DNA of 64,000 nt from Albula goreensis (GCA_022829145.1 CM040746.1:34980712-35044711); one strand, 5' to 3'; positions 13,738 through 26,517 are shown, numbered from the stretch's first letter. The notes: generated by a model not told the origin, from the letters alone. A program made the numbers and translations.

Positions 13738-13966
13738 ATTACATTACATTACATTACATCATTTAGCTGATGCTTTTATCCAAAGTGACTTACAGTTGTT
13801 TAGGCTAACCAAGGGCCAATCTCCCCTGGGAGCAATGTGGGGTTATGGGCCTTGCTCAAGGGCCCAACTGAAATGGTGTTCTTGCTGTGGCTGGATTGGG
13901 ACTTGAACCACCAACCTCAGGGGTCCCAGTCATGTACCGTAGCCACTAGGCTATAGGCTGCCCCCT
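13738..13966 (-). mobile_element. tRNA-derived SINE with UnaL2/UnaSINE1-type 3' tail
   Basis: Read on the minus strand this is a nearly complete SINE. The head starts GGGGGCAGCC, followed by an A-box-like TAGTGGCTA region and a B box GGTTCAAGTCC. The body has GGGCCCTTGAGCAAGG, and the tail carries the stem-loop words ACTTTGGATAAAAGC and ATCAGCTAAATG, followed by ATGTA repeats (ATTAC on the plus strand, 13738-13759). That tail is the 3' recognition region shared by UnaL2-type LINEs and their SINE partners in fish. GTATCCAT occurs just outside both ends (13732-13739 and 13979-13986), a possible target-site duplication, though twelve bases separate it from the recognised head. Confidence 0.88.
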
Positions 13967-13979
13967 ATTCCATATCCCG

Positions 13980-15110
13980 TATCCATATTCACCATCAACT
14001 TATAAGTGCTTTCACTGTCTTCCTCAGTCTTCCTCAGAGTGCAAACTCTCTTGCATGCACACAAGGGTCTATGGTGAATGATATTTTGTCTTCTTGTTTA
14101 CTTCATACGCAATCATACTTTTCCAAACTCTTGCAAGAAAACAATCAATGAACAAACTCGGAAGCGACATCGTGGGATACTCCATAGGCCTCCATGCAAC
14201 TCTTAATGCTGGCTATTTTGCATATGTCTACAGATAAACAGTCTTGTTCATCAGGAGTACACGCATGCAATTCAAAGAGTCGATGATAACATGATCACAA
14301 ACAAGCCAGCTTAGCCAGCTGCACATCCAGATGTTGAGGGTGAAGTGGTAGCTGCCTGCAGTGTGAAGGCCTTTGAAATGGATGGCAGCACTGTTGTTGC
14401 TGTGTTGTGGTACTGGCAAATGTAAGATATATTTTTCTTCTAAAAAGTATGTGGGGTGAATCTGTATGCTATATTAGTAGTAATATTCAAATTTTGCAGT
14501 GAAAGGGTAAAACTCCTACCTGCTTTGGAATTCTAAGATGTCCATTTCAGCCATTATTCTGGTTAAGACTGATGCCATATAGTTTAAGGAAGTATTTGGA
14601 AAAGTAGCAGGTCCTGATTAGCTTGGCAAATTGCAATATCGTATATCTATGTTAGTTATACTATAACTGGCCATGCCCGGCAAAACCTGCTTCCTGATTT
14701 CACATGAAGAAATGCTCATTATGAAGAAGCAGTCATGATTTCACAGAAAAAAAAAAATCCATCTACTTGAAAATATTTAATTTGCACATTCAATTTTAAG
14801 AACAGGATATTTACATGGCATCTGTAATATATGCAACAATATATGTCATGATACATGAGTAATAATTTTTAGAAGGAAGTCAGAAAATATGGACAAAATA
14901 CATAAACTTCAGACTTTGATCACAGTCCATCATCATTTTCAAAGTACATGATGTGATCTACAACTGAAAAATAGATCAGGCTGGGTTAGACTGGGTCTTT
15001 GATTAGGATGGTTTGTTCTTACATTGAGCAAAATTAATTTCTACAAATGTATCTTGCAGCTCTTTACAGACAGTGCATGTTTATAGATTTCAAGCAGTGG
15101 CAAAACTCAT
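13980..15110. other. Non-coding stretch, nothing recognised
   Basis: AT-rich unique-looking sequence with an A run at about 14746-14756. Short open frames only. No transposon words were recognised. Confidence 0.55.
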
Positions 15111-15119
15111 AACTTTCCT

Positions 15120-16110
15120 TGAGTTATCAGCACGCTGGCACAGAGGCGCACAAAGCCACATTCTTTAGGAAAACGTTGAGAAACCTGAGAGGCGAGCCAC
15201 CAAAGCAAGTTCCTGATTGCCGGGCAACTGCCAATAAATCACTCTCACATGCACGATGATGGCGTTCATTCATGGGTGAGAAGAGCTTAAATCGTATGTG
15301 AAAAATGCAATGGGACCCATTAACCAAAGGGCTAATGCGTGTTTCAGCCGCCCAGTCAACAACTTTATCATCTGAGCTCAAGTGCAATGGCACGTTTTGC
15401 TCTGCTTCCCCGCCCTTGAAGCTGCACCCTGAGCTGAAGGAAAATAATAAAAAATCATTTTCCATTCATTACCCAGCCTCTCATTTCAGCCCTTATCAAT
15501 AAATTTAATGTTATCCAGCCACCGTAACCACGGTGAACCTCATGTTTACTGATGCTGTGTACCTCCATAAAGTCTGTGTTTTAAGTACTTAATTTAACTT
15601 GGTTTGTTACAGGTTCTGATTTGGACCAGACATTCACTTAGATTATTGCCGAGGACACGGTGCGCTCAATTATACTTATTACATCAGCACTGTTAGCCAA
15701 AATTATTAATGCCTCCGCTTTAAATTAAATGCTCTACATTCAGTGCATTTTATAAATACCATTTAGAAAGCAGTATAAAAGTGTCAGGTTGCAAATCATT
15801 ATTGAAGAATCATTGCTTTATACAGGGCTTTTCAGAGAAGAAAAAAAGGTACATGAATCAATTCAATTTGGCCAGACAATTGTGCTGGTCTGGCTGTCAG
15901 GCTTTTAAGAAAATCCTAGACACTGCTTGCCCTTACTAACTCAGACAATTACATCAGAGGACAATAAGGCTTTAGACAATACATAAAACCAGCCACTGTG
16001 CAATCTTTAGTGCTATAGACATGTTTTAGCGTAAACATTCACTGTGATGCTATGGCGTGCTCCTGGAGAGCAATTATCTGCACTCTTTCTATATCTAGGG
16101 AATATTTACT
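15120..16110. other. Candidate regulatory block (long)
   Basis: About 1 kb with little simple repeat. It retains CpGs in its first 300 bases (15130-15420), has a RUNX-type AACCAC in TAACCACGG near 15526, and many ATTA cores (TCAATTATAC near 15667, AAAATTATTAATGCC near 15699). Overlapping 112- and 65-codon frames on opposite strands lack any domain. It could hold two or more separate elements. Confidence 0.36.
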
Positions 16111-16119
16111 GTGAATGGA

Positions 16120-16815
16120 TAAAAGAGTGTTAGCATTGCTAAGTTCAGCCTTAAAGCTTAACCCTTTCATGTATATCATTTAAATATCCACTGCTGTGGT
16201 ACTCATACTTGCTGTACAGGCTCACCCAAGAGCTTATTAGAAAGGTATCTTCTGATGTTAAAGGATTTTTACCGTTTGTATATGCATTTGTCCATTCCAC
16301 ATTCCCATGCAAAACAAAATCCCCATTCTACTTTAGCACTGTCAACTGAAATTAACAGTATTTGCAGTTCTACACCATTACAATCTGGTCCTTATTAGAT
16401 AGATAGAATTAGATACATGTGTTAGGATGAATTATGCTCAGAATTTCCCAGGTAAAATGATGCAATACTCTAGTCATTGCAACAATACCCACAGTAATTC
16501 TGTCAGACTCCAAAATAAAAAGCTAACAGGCTTTTGGTTTAGACATTAAAATGTCTGTTTTCTGATGTACAGAGCACAGTTGATGGGGCCTCATTGGTTT
16601 TTTGATGTTATGTACTGTATGTGAAACATGACAACGGTTATGTATGTAAGTCTCAGATTGAATGGAGCTTACATATTTAAATGAATTTGTTTTATTAAAT
16701 TTTATTTACTAAATAGTTTTTTTTTTACATTGCCTCTGTAGATATGATGTGGATGATGTATGATGCAAAATACACAAGTAACAGAAGCAAGAATAGCACA
16801 GACACACAAAACAAA
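16120..16815. other. Non-coding stretch, nothing recognised
   Basis: AT-rich, with a T run at about 16718-16727. Nothing else stands out. Confidence 0.5.
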
Positions 16816-16816
16816 T

Positions 16817-16863
16817 ACTACTACTACTACTACTACTAATAATAATAATAATAATAATAATAA
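16817..16863. repeat. (CTA)n-(TAA)n compound microsatellite
   Basis: Seven CTA units followed by nine TAA units. The boundary is sharp, as when a point change in one unit has spread by slippage. The minus-strand Ile/Ser-run open frame here is an artefact. Confidence 0.95.
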
Positions 16864-16919
16864 GTACAGCATGTAACATTTTCGATTGAGAGAAGCAGAA
16901 TTTCATCATTCTACAGATG

Positions 16920-17460
16920 GTATCACAAGCTATTTACCCAACTGACCACTGAGGAAACAGGGCTGAGTTGTGAGTAGGAATTAAGCATTTCCTCTGGCCA
17001 TCATGAATATTTCATATTTCAGCACTCGCTCTGGTCCTACAAAACCGCATGCGGGTTCCGTGGGAGGTTATTAAGCATTTAATGAGTTAACACATTAGAA
17101 ACCTGAAAATTAAAAGGGAGGATCGATTCTGGGGTCAGGGCTAACAAACGTACGGCTAATTATAATAGCTTGTGTTTCGCATTCAAATGACAAATCTTAA
17201 ATGCCGTCACATTTGCTATTTGCTTTTAATATGGAGCGTACAATTTTAGATGTGCCGTGACATGCTTAAATAGAAGACCAGCAACAGAGCTTGATTAAAG
17301 TTTATCTTCCAGGAGTAATAAGTCTGCCCAGCATTCATTATTGCTTGTCAGATTATAAATGGTCTTGGGCAAAAACATTATGCAAGCTCACACACCTATA
17401 TTTAAGTCAGCGAAGCCCTAAACCATGACTTTCTTTAATAGGTTTAATTCGTTTAAACTT
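16920..17460. other. Candidate regulatory block
   Basis: One of the strongest-looking islands. It has retained CpGs (about 17045-17060, 17120-17170, 17200-17255), GCTAATTATAATAG near 17154, TTAAGCATTTAATGAG near 17070, TGATTAAAG near 17292 and ATTATGCAAGC near 17379. No repeat or open frame of note crosses it. The combination of homeodomain cores with intact unique sequence suggests a transcriptional enhancer; this is inference. Confidence 0.4.
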
Positions 17461-17469
17461 CTGTAGGGC

Positions 17470-20400
17470 TTTAGACCCAAAACAGGGTCATTTATCTTGG
17501 GCGTCTGATAAGACAGTTTGATTATATCCATTAAAAAGATGGCAACAGTTTTTCAAGAAGTTTTGGATGTGAAAGTTATTTGGAGGCATTGTGTCGGGTT
17601 GATTTGGGTTCCGGTTAGAAGACTAGTTCTCATCAAATAACAGATAGAAAGGGAATACAATATCAGGTCATTTATCCATAAAATTCTGTCTATAACCGAA
17701 GTCAAGTGTAGTCTCACTATTCTAATTTCTGTCTCTCTTCATATTCTAGTTTTTCCCCCACTGTGGGTCAAATCCTCACCATAATTACACTGTGAACGTA
17801 AGTGTAAGGTATGTGTAAGTGTCTCAGTCTTTCAATGGGAAGCTATTCAGAAAATACTCTTCAAATTCAGGTCTGTATTTGCACCCAAAATGCCCAATTT
17901 TTATGTCGGAAATGCATCGAGGAAGCATGTGAATCAGATCAGGTTTGGTTACTGAGGTCCATTACATTTATTTATTTACTTTTTAATTTAGGTATGCTTT
18001 AACGCTCAAAATGGACTTGATTTCAATATAAATACTGTGCATGCTGGCATGTTACATTTTATGCTAAATAGTGCAAACAAGCACTATGAACAAAAACAAA
18101 TGTGTCATGATTACAACATATTTTCAATGTTTTTGGAAGATAGCAGTGCCATCATGTAACATACTTCTGCAGTCTGCCCCAGTAGGACTGTGCAGAGATA
18201 GATTTTCTAATAATGTACTTAACAGAAATGACTATTTTTGAATAATATGTAATTATCCCATGAGTAGGAGAAGCAGTGTCATTCATATTCATTAAACCCA
18301 TCCAGTAGAGAAGGGTAAAATTAGTGTTGTGGAACAAATTTGCGGTTCTTTACAAAAGCACAGTTTCTACAGCAACAGGGAGTCCGCTTCCCTCAGCGAA
18401 GCTACTCTGAGAAATGCCTGTCACTGGTTTTACAGTGCGATCTCTGGCATTAAACCGTAATAATGTATTCAAATTTTACTCAAAGTTTCCACAAAAGATA
18501 ATATTTTTGAAGGGGTAAGGGATTGCATTTATAACCATACTGAATTTTAATTTATCTCTGGTAATACCGGTTTGGATTTGTGCTTAAACCTATGAAGTTT
18601 ATTTTCTTTTTTGAAATTACAGGGAAAGTTTGGACATTAAATTCTGCAGCAGGAGCATTTAATTTACTTTCAATCTAATGTTTACTCCATATGGTATTGC
18701 TAAATTCTTTTTTTTTTTTTTTTTTTTGGGGGGATGACTAAACCTTTAGTGCCTAACAAAAAAGGGAGTATACTACATGTCTAATGAACAACTGATCATC
18801 CAGCATTATGATGTCATAATGTCTGTTAGCGGTGTCTATCTGCTGTTTCAGTAGAGCACATTCCATGCAGCTCCACCTCACCACCAGCCTCTGGCTCTGT
18901 GCTGGGTCAGTCCTCTTATTCCTTCCATATTTCCACTGACCTGCTGGCCATTCCCACCAAGCAGGGGGTGGCTTAGTGCATGTTTCCCAAATCCATCCCC
19001 CTTCACAGCGGCCCTTTTAAGTGACAGAGAGCTCGCCAAAGCTTATTCTTTTTTTTTTTTTGTGTTCAATTTTGTCAATAAGTCTTTTTAAACTTCAGTC
19101 TGGAGTCACAGACTCCAGTGTCTCCTCCTGTGTTATTGACAGTGCTCTATATTTAGGTGTACAGGCCGACTGTTTTGATTAACCAACAGGCAAAGCACAT
19201 ATCATAGCACGGAAAGTAATTACATTACATTTAAGGCATTTATTTGATTATAATAAATGTAGTGATCTGATTTCTTGGCCTAGGGAAGACTAAAGTATTG
19301 CATATTAATTTAAATTATTAATACAAAAGTGACATGTAAAACAGATGTACAGTTTAAAAACAATTAAAGATTTGAATTAGAAATTATTTCTCAGGGACAT
19401 TTGCAAATGAAGACACTTGACAGGTGAGAAAACAAAAATGTAATGCTGAATCTATTTATTCCTTTCTCCAATTAAATCATCAGGTCCGTTATCAGAATGG
19501 TGTGGGCGATCTGATATGTGAAACTTCTTTATGAAAGTGAGCTTCATATATTGTCAGGTAGTTGAATGGTGAACCCAAAACAAATTCAAACTTTATTTGG
19601 GCAGGACCTTGAAGAGTTTCAGTTCATGTGATTGGGTCCCAGTCTTTTGCTTCAGCAGATCAGGCATCAGATTCAGAGCAGATATGTAGTACCACCCCTA
19701 CAAACAAAACAGGGTTTTTGCTGCCTCTGCACCATATGCCATTTTTCAGGACTACGACAGACATTTTACATGACAAAATGGGGTTTTGTTCATTATGAGC
19801 CAGACACAGATGCATCACATTAGTGTTCTCCCCATGGCTGTGGGTAGCAGGTGTGCTTATTTTGGAAAATAGACTTGAGTTATTTACAACTCCTGACAAT
19901 TCTTCCCTCCTTACCCAAATAAAAGACTGCGTTGAAAAACTTCAAAGGAAAAGAGAAATAATTGCAGTAAAAAAGGTTGATTTAGCTCTGCGTAAGTGTG
20001 AAATCTCTATCCACTAGTTTTTTTTTTTTTTTCTCAAATCCATCTTTGTTTGTGCTGAACCCTGACGCACACAGTATTATCACAAAGAAAAACACCGTGT
20101 GCATATGCTCAGAGTGACCGTGTAATCCAATCAATCTTGATCTTCCCACCCTACGTTTCAATGCACAGACTGCTCAGGTTAAAGAATGCAGTTTGGGACT
20201 CTGTCTTGTCCTCATTGTACGTGGAGGACATGTACTGAAATCCAACGTGTCATCGCTAATGTTTAGGTACCCATGGCAGAGGATTATGAATAACAGACTC
20301 CTGAGTACAGAGCGGATCTGCTCCCGGGATGCCATATCCTCTCACCGAATTCCTGAACATGCTCGGTGGCTCAGTGGAAATACGAGCACAGGGGTCTGAC

Positions 20401-21520
20401 AGGTGAACGCTACACTCCTGTGTCTGCTGTGCTCATGTTTCTGCTACAGCTTCAACTGGCGATTTCCACTGCTTCAACCTTGTGGGACATTATTCAGTCG
20501 CATTGCCCGATTTCACCTCAAACGGCTTTCCAGGAGTCACCCTCCTGAAGTATGCACTTTCAAAAACCAGCAAACTAACATTTGATGACTACAAAGGACA
20601 TTGTTGTCAGTGTGCAAAGGCAAAGAATGGCCCGGAGTCCTTCTGAATTCAGACCTACAGAATGCTACCTTTCCCTGCTGAGCAATGTGACACTGCGTGG
20701 AAGGGAAGTGCTAAGCCTGCTGTTGTTACATCATGACTATTGTTACATCACTTCTGTGTGACATCACAAATGAATAAAGCCATTGCTGAATCCAGGGAGG
20801 GGATACCTTCACGGACATATTCTAGCCCCTGAAGGTATGTGAGTTCCACATGAAATGACAGAGTACCATGTTCTCTTCTGATTCTGTCACATTGAATATA
20901 TATTGAATGCTTGGTTTCAGTGGATAAGGATTTTGTGGATAACCAAGCTAATTGTGGGAGTATGACAGAGGCAGGCAGGGGAAAGCAGAAAGGATTGACC
21001 AGGGATAACATGTATGGAAACATCTACAGTGTCCCAGGACAGACAAAGATTACAGGAGCTTGTGGAGGTCATATGAATGGGAATGCAGTGTTAACTGCTT
21101 TGTTACTGTTCACTGACCTAGCACTACTTCGTATACATATTGAGAAACATACTGCAGTGAGCTGGACCAGGTTGACATTACTCTTCAGCTGAACTCAGCA
21201 ACTAAAATCTCTCAAAAGCAGTGGGGCTGTCAAACAAGTGCAAAATTCAGAGGAGCAAAGTTTGGTTTACAGGGAATTACCGTGGAACATTTTGTAAAGA
21301 GTAAAAAAAATGCTTTTTTTAGCCAGATATCTGGTTTGGAGGGGTGTCGGTTTCAAAGGGTTGCTGTGCACTAGAGTGAGCACAGCTTTTAAAGGGTAAA
21401 TGGAGTTCAAGGCCACACAAGGAGGTCACTGACACTGAACCGCTCTTCAGACTGAGCAGAATAATGAAATGCCAGGGTCAGGACCAGTGAGTGGTCATGG
21501 AAAATATTGCATAATGTTTT
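17470..21520. other. Non-coding stretch with T runs
   Basis: Contains T runs at about 18709-18727, 19048-19061 and 20019-20032. A 34-bp ATTACATTACATTTAAGG-like word at about 19217-19250 may be a scrap of a SINE tail. A richer segment at 18830-19040 and another at 20180-20600 have no recognised coding or repeat signature. Short overlapping open frames at 20193-20585 are in three frames with no domain. Confidence 0.5.
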
Positions 21521-21527
21521 AAAATTA

Positions 21528-21803
21528 CGGCTGACCCTCCCACACGGATCGAACTATTAAATGGGAATTTTTTGGGAGCTTTGCGGTCTTTTGGAAACCG
21601 CGTACCACTGCAGATGATGCAAACAGCAGATGAAAAGTAAAGAAAACGCAAATAAGCCAAAAATCACAAAATGTATGTATAAGATGAATGTATTTTATTG
21701 TTTAATACCATATGTATGCACACATTTTTATGTGGTTTTTCGACATCTTGTGGGGAGGGTGGGTGGCAAACCTCTAACCCCCACGATGTGGGAGGGTCAA
21801 CTG
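21528..21803 (-). mobile_element. Non-autonomous pogo/Tigger2-like DNA transposon
   Basis: The ends are imperfect inverted repeats. The left end is CGGCTGACCCTCCCACACGG, and the reverse complement of the right end reads CAGTTGACCCTCCCACATCG. TA lies immediately left (21526-21527); the right side has CA, a decayed TA. Minus-strand reading continues GTGGGGGTTAGAGG and later TGTCGAAAAACCACAT, which recalls the start of mammalian Tigger2 (CAGTTGACCC, GGGGGTTAGGGG, GTCGAAAATCC). No transposase frame remains in the 276 bp, so it would have depended on a relative. The family name is from memory of sequence words and needs RepeatMasker. Confidence 0.72.
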
Positions 21804-21846
21804 CATATATATCTTATGAATATAAGGGATAACCAACATGGATGTT

Positions 21847-21883
21847 TAATAATATTAATAATAATAATAATAATAATAGTAAT
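21847..21883. repeat. (TAA)n microsatellite
   Basis: Short imperfect TAA array beginning TTAATAATATTAATAATAA, lying 44 bp beyond the Tigger-like element. Confidence 0.9.
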
Positions 21884-21889
21884 GAAGGA

Positions 21890-24370
21890 GGAAAATAAGA
21901 TTAGCAATGGTTTTATTCATTTATTCACTTAATATATGTTTTGAAATGTTGTCAAAGAGTAAATAGGCTGTGTTTAATTGAAACATTTTGACTGGATTCA
22001 GAATGATCGTACTATCTGTCTGTAATAACACCATAGGTGGTGTAGGAGTAACCACTCTACTAGATTGTTAATTAAGCTATATGGCATTTTACAAATTATG
22101 TTAAGCACTAACCAGTAACAATTATTATTTAGATGACCTGAAAACAACCTGTTGACAGCAGTCAAGCTTGTTAAGCAATTAACTTTAATATATACTGTAT
22201 ACAATGAACTTTGACGAATATACAGTTAACCTTGATATACATACAAGAGACTGTGGAAGATGAGTAAAGATGAAATAAGAGGGAAGATAACTATACATTT
22301 TTTGTTGGCATATTGATATTTGGTGGCTAACTGTGCCAATGGCAGGACCCAGATTGAGAACCAGGAAGTACTCAGAGGAGAAAAGTACATGATTTACGAC
22401 TCATACAAGTGCTGTCCCCTTGCTGCGGCCAGGTCAAAATTCTGATTCCTATAAAGAGAGGAGCTATGTGAGGGTCATGAATCATGCGCTATGAATTATA
22501 TATTGTGCTTTTTACAATGACTATAAAGGGCAGCAATTTATTTTTGGCCCAGATGATCTGGCCACAAAGGATTTGCTACTCCGTAAAACATGGCCGCTCC
22601 ATATTACGAATGGCCTTCTTTCCATTTGCCCCACGTGGCACAGTGCTTCCTGGTTTCAGTGGAGATGATGTGGACGTGGGCGGTCTATCCATGCATGTAA
22701 TAACACTAATATGAACATGTAGTTAATAATGCTGGTGTGCTTTGTATAAAAATTCCTGTTAGCTTTGCAGATTTGCATACGGCACTGTGTCCAAATGGAA
22801 TAGGCACCCTGGCACGCTGAAGAGAAGGGAAAAAAGAGATAAAGTAGGACGCAAATAGCAGAGGCACACTTCCCATGTCCCTTGTCCTTCTGGGACGACT
22901 GCCATGGCATGTCTGGGTATTACAGTCTCTTTGAAGTGCAATGTTCTTTGAAAAGAATGATGAATTTGAGTCAGTGGGGTTGTATTTAACTGTAATTGGA
23001 ATATAACCATTGTGAATATTTTTGAATATTTTATAAATGTAAGCATGCTTAAATACTTAACACAATATTCATTTTCCCATGTTTTTTCATGTGTAAATAT
23101 GCAAATAAATAAACACATACTTAATATTTCCAGAGGTGTTTTCAAGAGAATTATAATATACACATCATGCTGCTTAGCATTTTAGACATGCTATATATTT
23201 TGGGAATCATTATTACAGCTTGCATTTTGTTTTGCCAAATGTCATATACTTAATCTTGTACATATGTACCTCTCATTGATTTGTTTCAGCATGTGTGTAT
23301 TGTGTGGGATTTGACAAGTCTTATTTTTGACTGTGAATACCTGTTGCTTTAATGGTATTCATTTAAATTTCTATGCAATACTCTTGGCCCTGCAGATTTC
23401 TGCTTGTAGGCATGTTTATATGCTGCACTGCAGGCGCTTACTGCATTCGTATGTGTTTTTAGAGGTCAGAGAATCACATGTGCTCTGACCATAATTTTTT
23501 CTTCTTATCTTGTTTTTATTTCTGATTCTTGCTTCTGCAACTTTTACAAATGGCTATAAAATCCACAGAGACCTTAAAAAACAGCAAACTTCCTTCTTGA
23601 GAAACATATCAAATTCTGGGAACTCATAACAGATTATGAATTCAAGCTTTGAAAGGCCATTACTCTTGACCTTGTTGATGAGAATTGTTCATGGGTTCCT
23701 CTCCTCCCTAAGAATAAAGAAATGCATTTGCCTCAAGGACCGGAAATTTACACATACTAATAATTTGCTACATTTAGGTATTGCTACTTTGATATTGCAC
23801 CGGTGCAGTATGGCATGTTGTTTTTCATATGAATTAAACATAACATTAATAGTCGTATTGACACCACTTTCGTTTATAGAGCAGTATAAAGATGTAATAA
23901 CATGTTTATGACACGAGAATAAACAGAGGTGCTTCCAGGAGTCAGAAAAGACCTCAGTATCCTGGCTGCTGATTGGAGTGCTTGGCCAATAGTGCAAATG
24001 AACAAACACATCAATGGAGAGATTTCAGTTTGGTTCATTCTGTAAATCCACACATGACACAATGATAATCATAGAAAATCAGTTATTAATTGTATCCTCT
24101 TCACCATTGGTGTGTCGTGTGGGCATTTCTTTACTGTGGCTGTAGTTCCTTAGTCCCTGGGATTCAATTTGCAACTGAATTTGTCAACTAAAGTAGCACT
24201 CATGCTTTTATAACCTGCCTTTATCTTTTAACATCCACCAAGGTTAACCAATAACATTATTCATGAGATAACTAATGAAATATGGACAGACTTGGAATAT
24301 TCCAGTAAATTAATTGGAAGACCATAAACAATTGACTAAATGAAATGGAAGCAGGGCACATATGTGAATT
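21890..24370. other. AT-rich non-coding stretch
   Basis: Mostly AT-rich. A more balanced segment at about 22320-22480 and another at 22590-22690 could be short regulatory pieces, but I see no decisive words. The 134-codon minus-strand frame at 22759-23163 has no domain. Confidence 0.5.
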
Positions 24371-24379
24371 TATAAACTA

Positions 24380-24790
24380 AATGGGCCTTCTTTTCAGTAG
24401 CAGCGACAACAATGCAGTGCAGTTTCTCAGGGAGCAGATTATTTCACATGGCTTTCTGTCATTAGGACAAGCAGAAGTGAGCGCTATGATGTCCGTCCAT
24501 TGAGAGGCAGTAAAGATCCTTGATCTTTATTCCCGAGCAAAGCCTAGCGGTTCATCGGAACGGGATGGTGTTCAATCCGAAGTGGATAATTCCACTGATG
24601 ACGGGACTATTTGAGCTGAGCTAAAGTACACAAATGCAGATCATTTTCAGGAAATGAAATCCTAAGCAAAGTGTGTCTGTGTGGCGCTCAAGTTGCATCT
24701 CACTCTTTCCCCTCGGTAATAAATCTGTTTAGCTATGCTCTCACGGACATAAAGCGGCATCAAATTGAATCAAGAATCCTCTTTGCAGTG
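24380..24790. other. Candidate regulatory block
   Basis: CpG-retaining island (24480-24610 has about eight CpGs) with TGTCATTAGGAC, TCGGTAATAAATC and GATCTTTATTCCC words. Flanks are AT-rich. No coding signature is seen. Confidence 0.35.
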
Positions 24791-24799
24791 TTTTCCTCC

Positions 24800-25126
24800 A
24801 TTTGCAAAATGACATGAGGAATCTATGGCTATCCAGATAATTGGGTTGCAGGTAAGAACAACCAATTGCACACACAGAAAATTATTATATGAGCAGACTA
24901 ACGTACCACAACACTTCTTCCCCCAAGGTGACTTGTCTGTGCACAAAATGTTCACCTGAGGGTGTGTATCATGTGAAAGTGTAAGGCATTCATGTAAGTA
25001 TACACTGCAATTATTCTATAAGACAGACCTAAGAAATCCAGCAATATGGAACTTATTTACATGCATACCAAAATGTTGTGACATATTGCATTTGAGAAAA
25101 AAAGTGTATGATATGCATATATACAT
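24800..25126. other. Non-coding stretch, nothing recognised
   Basis: AT-rich, with no recognised repeat. Confidence 0.5.
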
Positions 25127-25182
25127 ATAATTTTTTCATGAAATTGTATTACGTTATTGCTATTATATGTATATTTCTATAT

Positions 25183-25230
<48 letters not shown>

Positions 25231-25258
25231 TTTTTTCATGAAATGATATTACTTTATT
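25127..25258. repeat. (AC)n/(AT)n microsatellite between 32-bp direct repeats
   Basis: An AC tract (25185-25219) passes into AT (25219-25229). On either side sit two copies of a 32-bp AT-rich word, at 25127-25158 and 25227-25258, exactly 100 bp apart, both with TTTTTTCATGAAAT at the core and about 28 of 32 positions identical. Confidence 0.85.
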
Positions 25259-25953
25259 TCTCAATTAAAGTGCTTCTCTCAACATGATAGTACTCTGCAT
25301 TGAATCATGGAATTCCTTTGAGCATTTGTGTCTAAAAATGGGACAGCCAAAACCCTTCAAATAAGAGGAGAAATCACTTGCTTGTGGGCAAACACAATTT
25401 TGCTAGGTTAATCTACAACCCTGTGCAACAAATGATAGATGTGACATCGTAAAACACAGTAATTAGCCTAATTTGTGGAAATTGCAAATTTAGCTTTTCT
25501 ATTCATTGCTGGATGTTATAAAAAAAGACCAGCACATTAGCAAAACTCTGGTAATTACCTATTTTATAAGACATGAGGATATATTTTACAGTAGCATATT
25601 GGTATGTGTCAAACTGGTCCATGTCCGGATTTTTTTTTCCTTGTTGCCTCATGATCTTATTGGTGGATATTTGCGAATCTCAGACTTGTCACCTGTGAGG
25701 AGTGTAGACTGCAGTACTTCCAGCATACAAACAGCATGTTACAGAATATGTTTGCTAATGTACCTCTCAGGGAGAAGGCTATAATTTGAATGGCTCAGAT
25801 TCACTCAGTTTTCAAATTAGCCCCAGTAATCACATTCTGTGCACAAATGGACAGCCATTCGAATGCTGATGGCATTGTGTGTGTGTGGAAGTGCTCTATA
25901 ATGCTGCAGTCTTTTGTTCCGATTTGTGGTCTTCTAGATGGACATATTGTGCA

Positions 25954-25955
<2 letters not shown>

Positions 25956-25997
<42 letters not shown>

Positions 25998-26017
25998 CGC
26001 ACGCACACACACACATA
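25956..26017. repeat. (AC)n microsatellite with GCAC interruptions
   Basis: About 62 bp of AC dinucleotides; the second half has several ACGC interruptions. Open frames of His-Thr or Cys-Val runs across it on both strands are artefacts. Confidence 0.95.
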
Positions 26018-26024
26018 CGGTAGA

Positions 26025-26510
26025 TATAATAATGGAAACATTAAATGAAAAAGGCTTCATATTCTGAAGTAACAAGGTGCTAATTAATAAGAAGGAAACA
26101 CTTTGTGTTACAGAAATGTCAATATTGTGAATATGTGACAAGAGACCTAAAAGATTCTAAAGGAACATGAGAGGTCTTGATTCTGAAAGAGCTTTTGAAA
26201 GGTCTTTTGTTTTTTCTTTCATCATAAGGATGAAGTAAAGGTACATTCCAGTAAAGCAGACAGTCATAAATAAATCACTGAGAGACATCGGCAAAAATTT
26301 AGGGATGGTGAAATCAACCGACTGGTACAGGAACTTTGGTGGAAACACGGTGACGGAATTTCAGACACAAAAGACAACTTTTTTGAAATTTGGAATTTGA
26401 AGAACGTAGTGGCTCATGCAAGATAAGGCCAGCTTAGTTTCATTACAAACCGTTCCTCAAACATGATCCACTTAAATGTTGACATCATCTTCAACCATGC
26501 AACTGTGTTC
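26025..26510. other. Non-coding stretch, nothing recognised
   Basis: AT-rich unique-looking sequence; nothing identified. Confidence 0.5.
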
Positions 26511-26517
26511 AGTGCAA

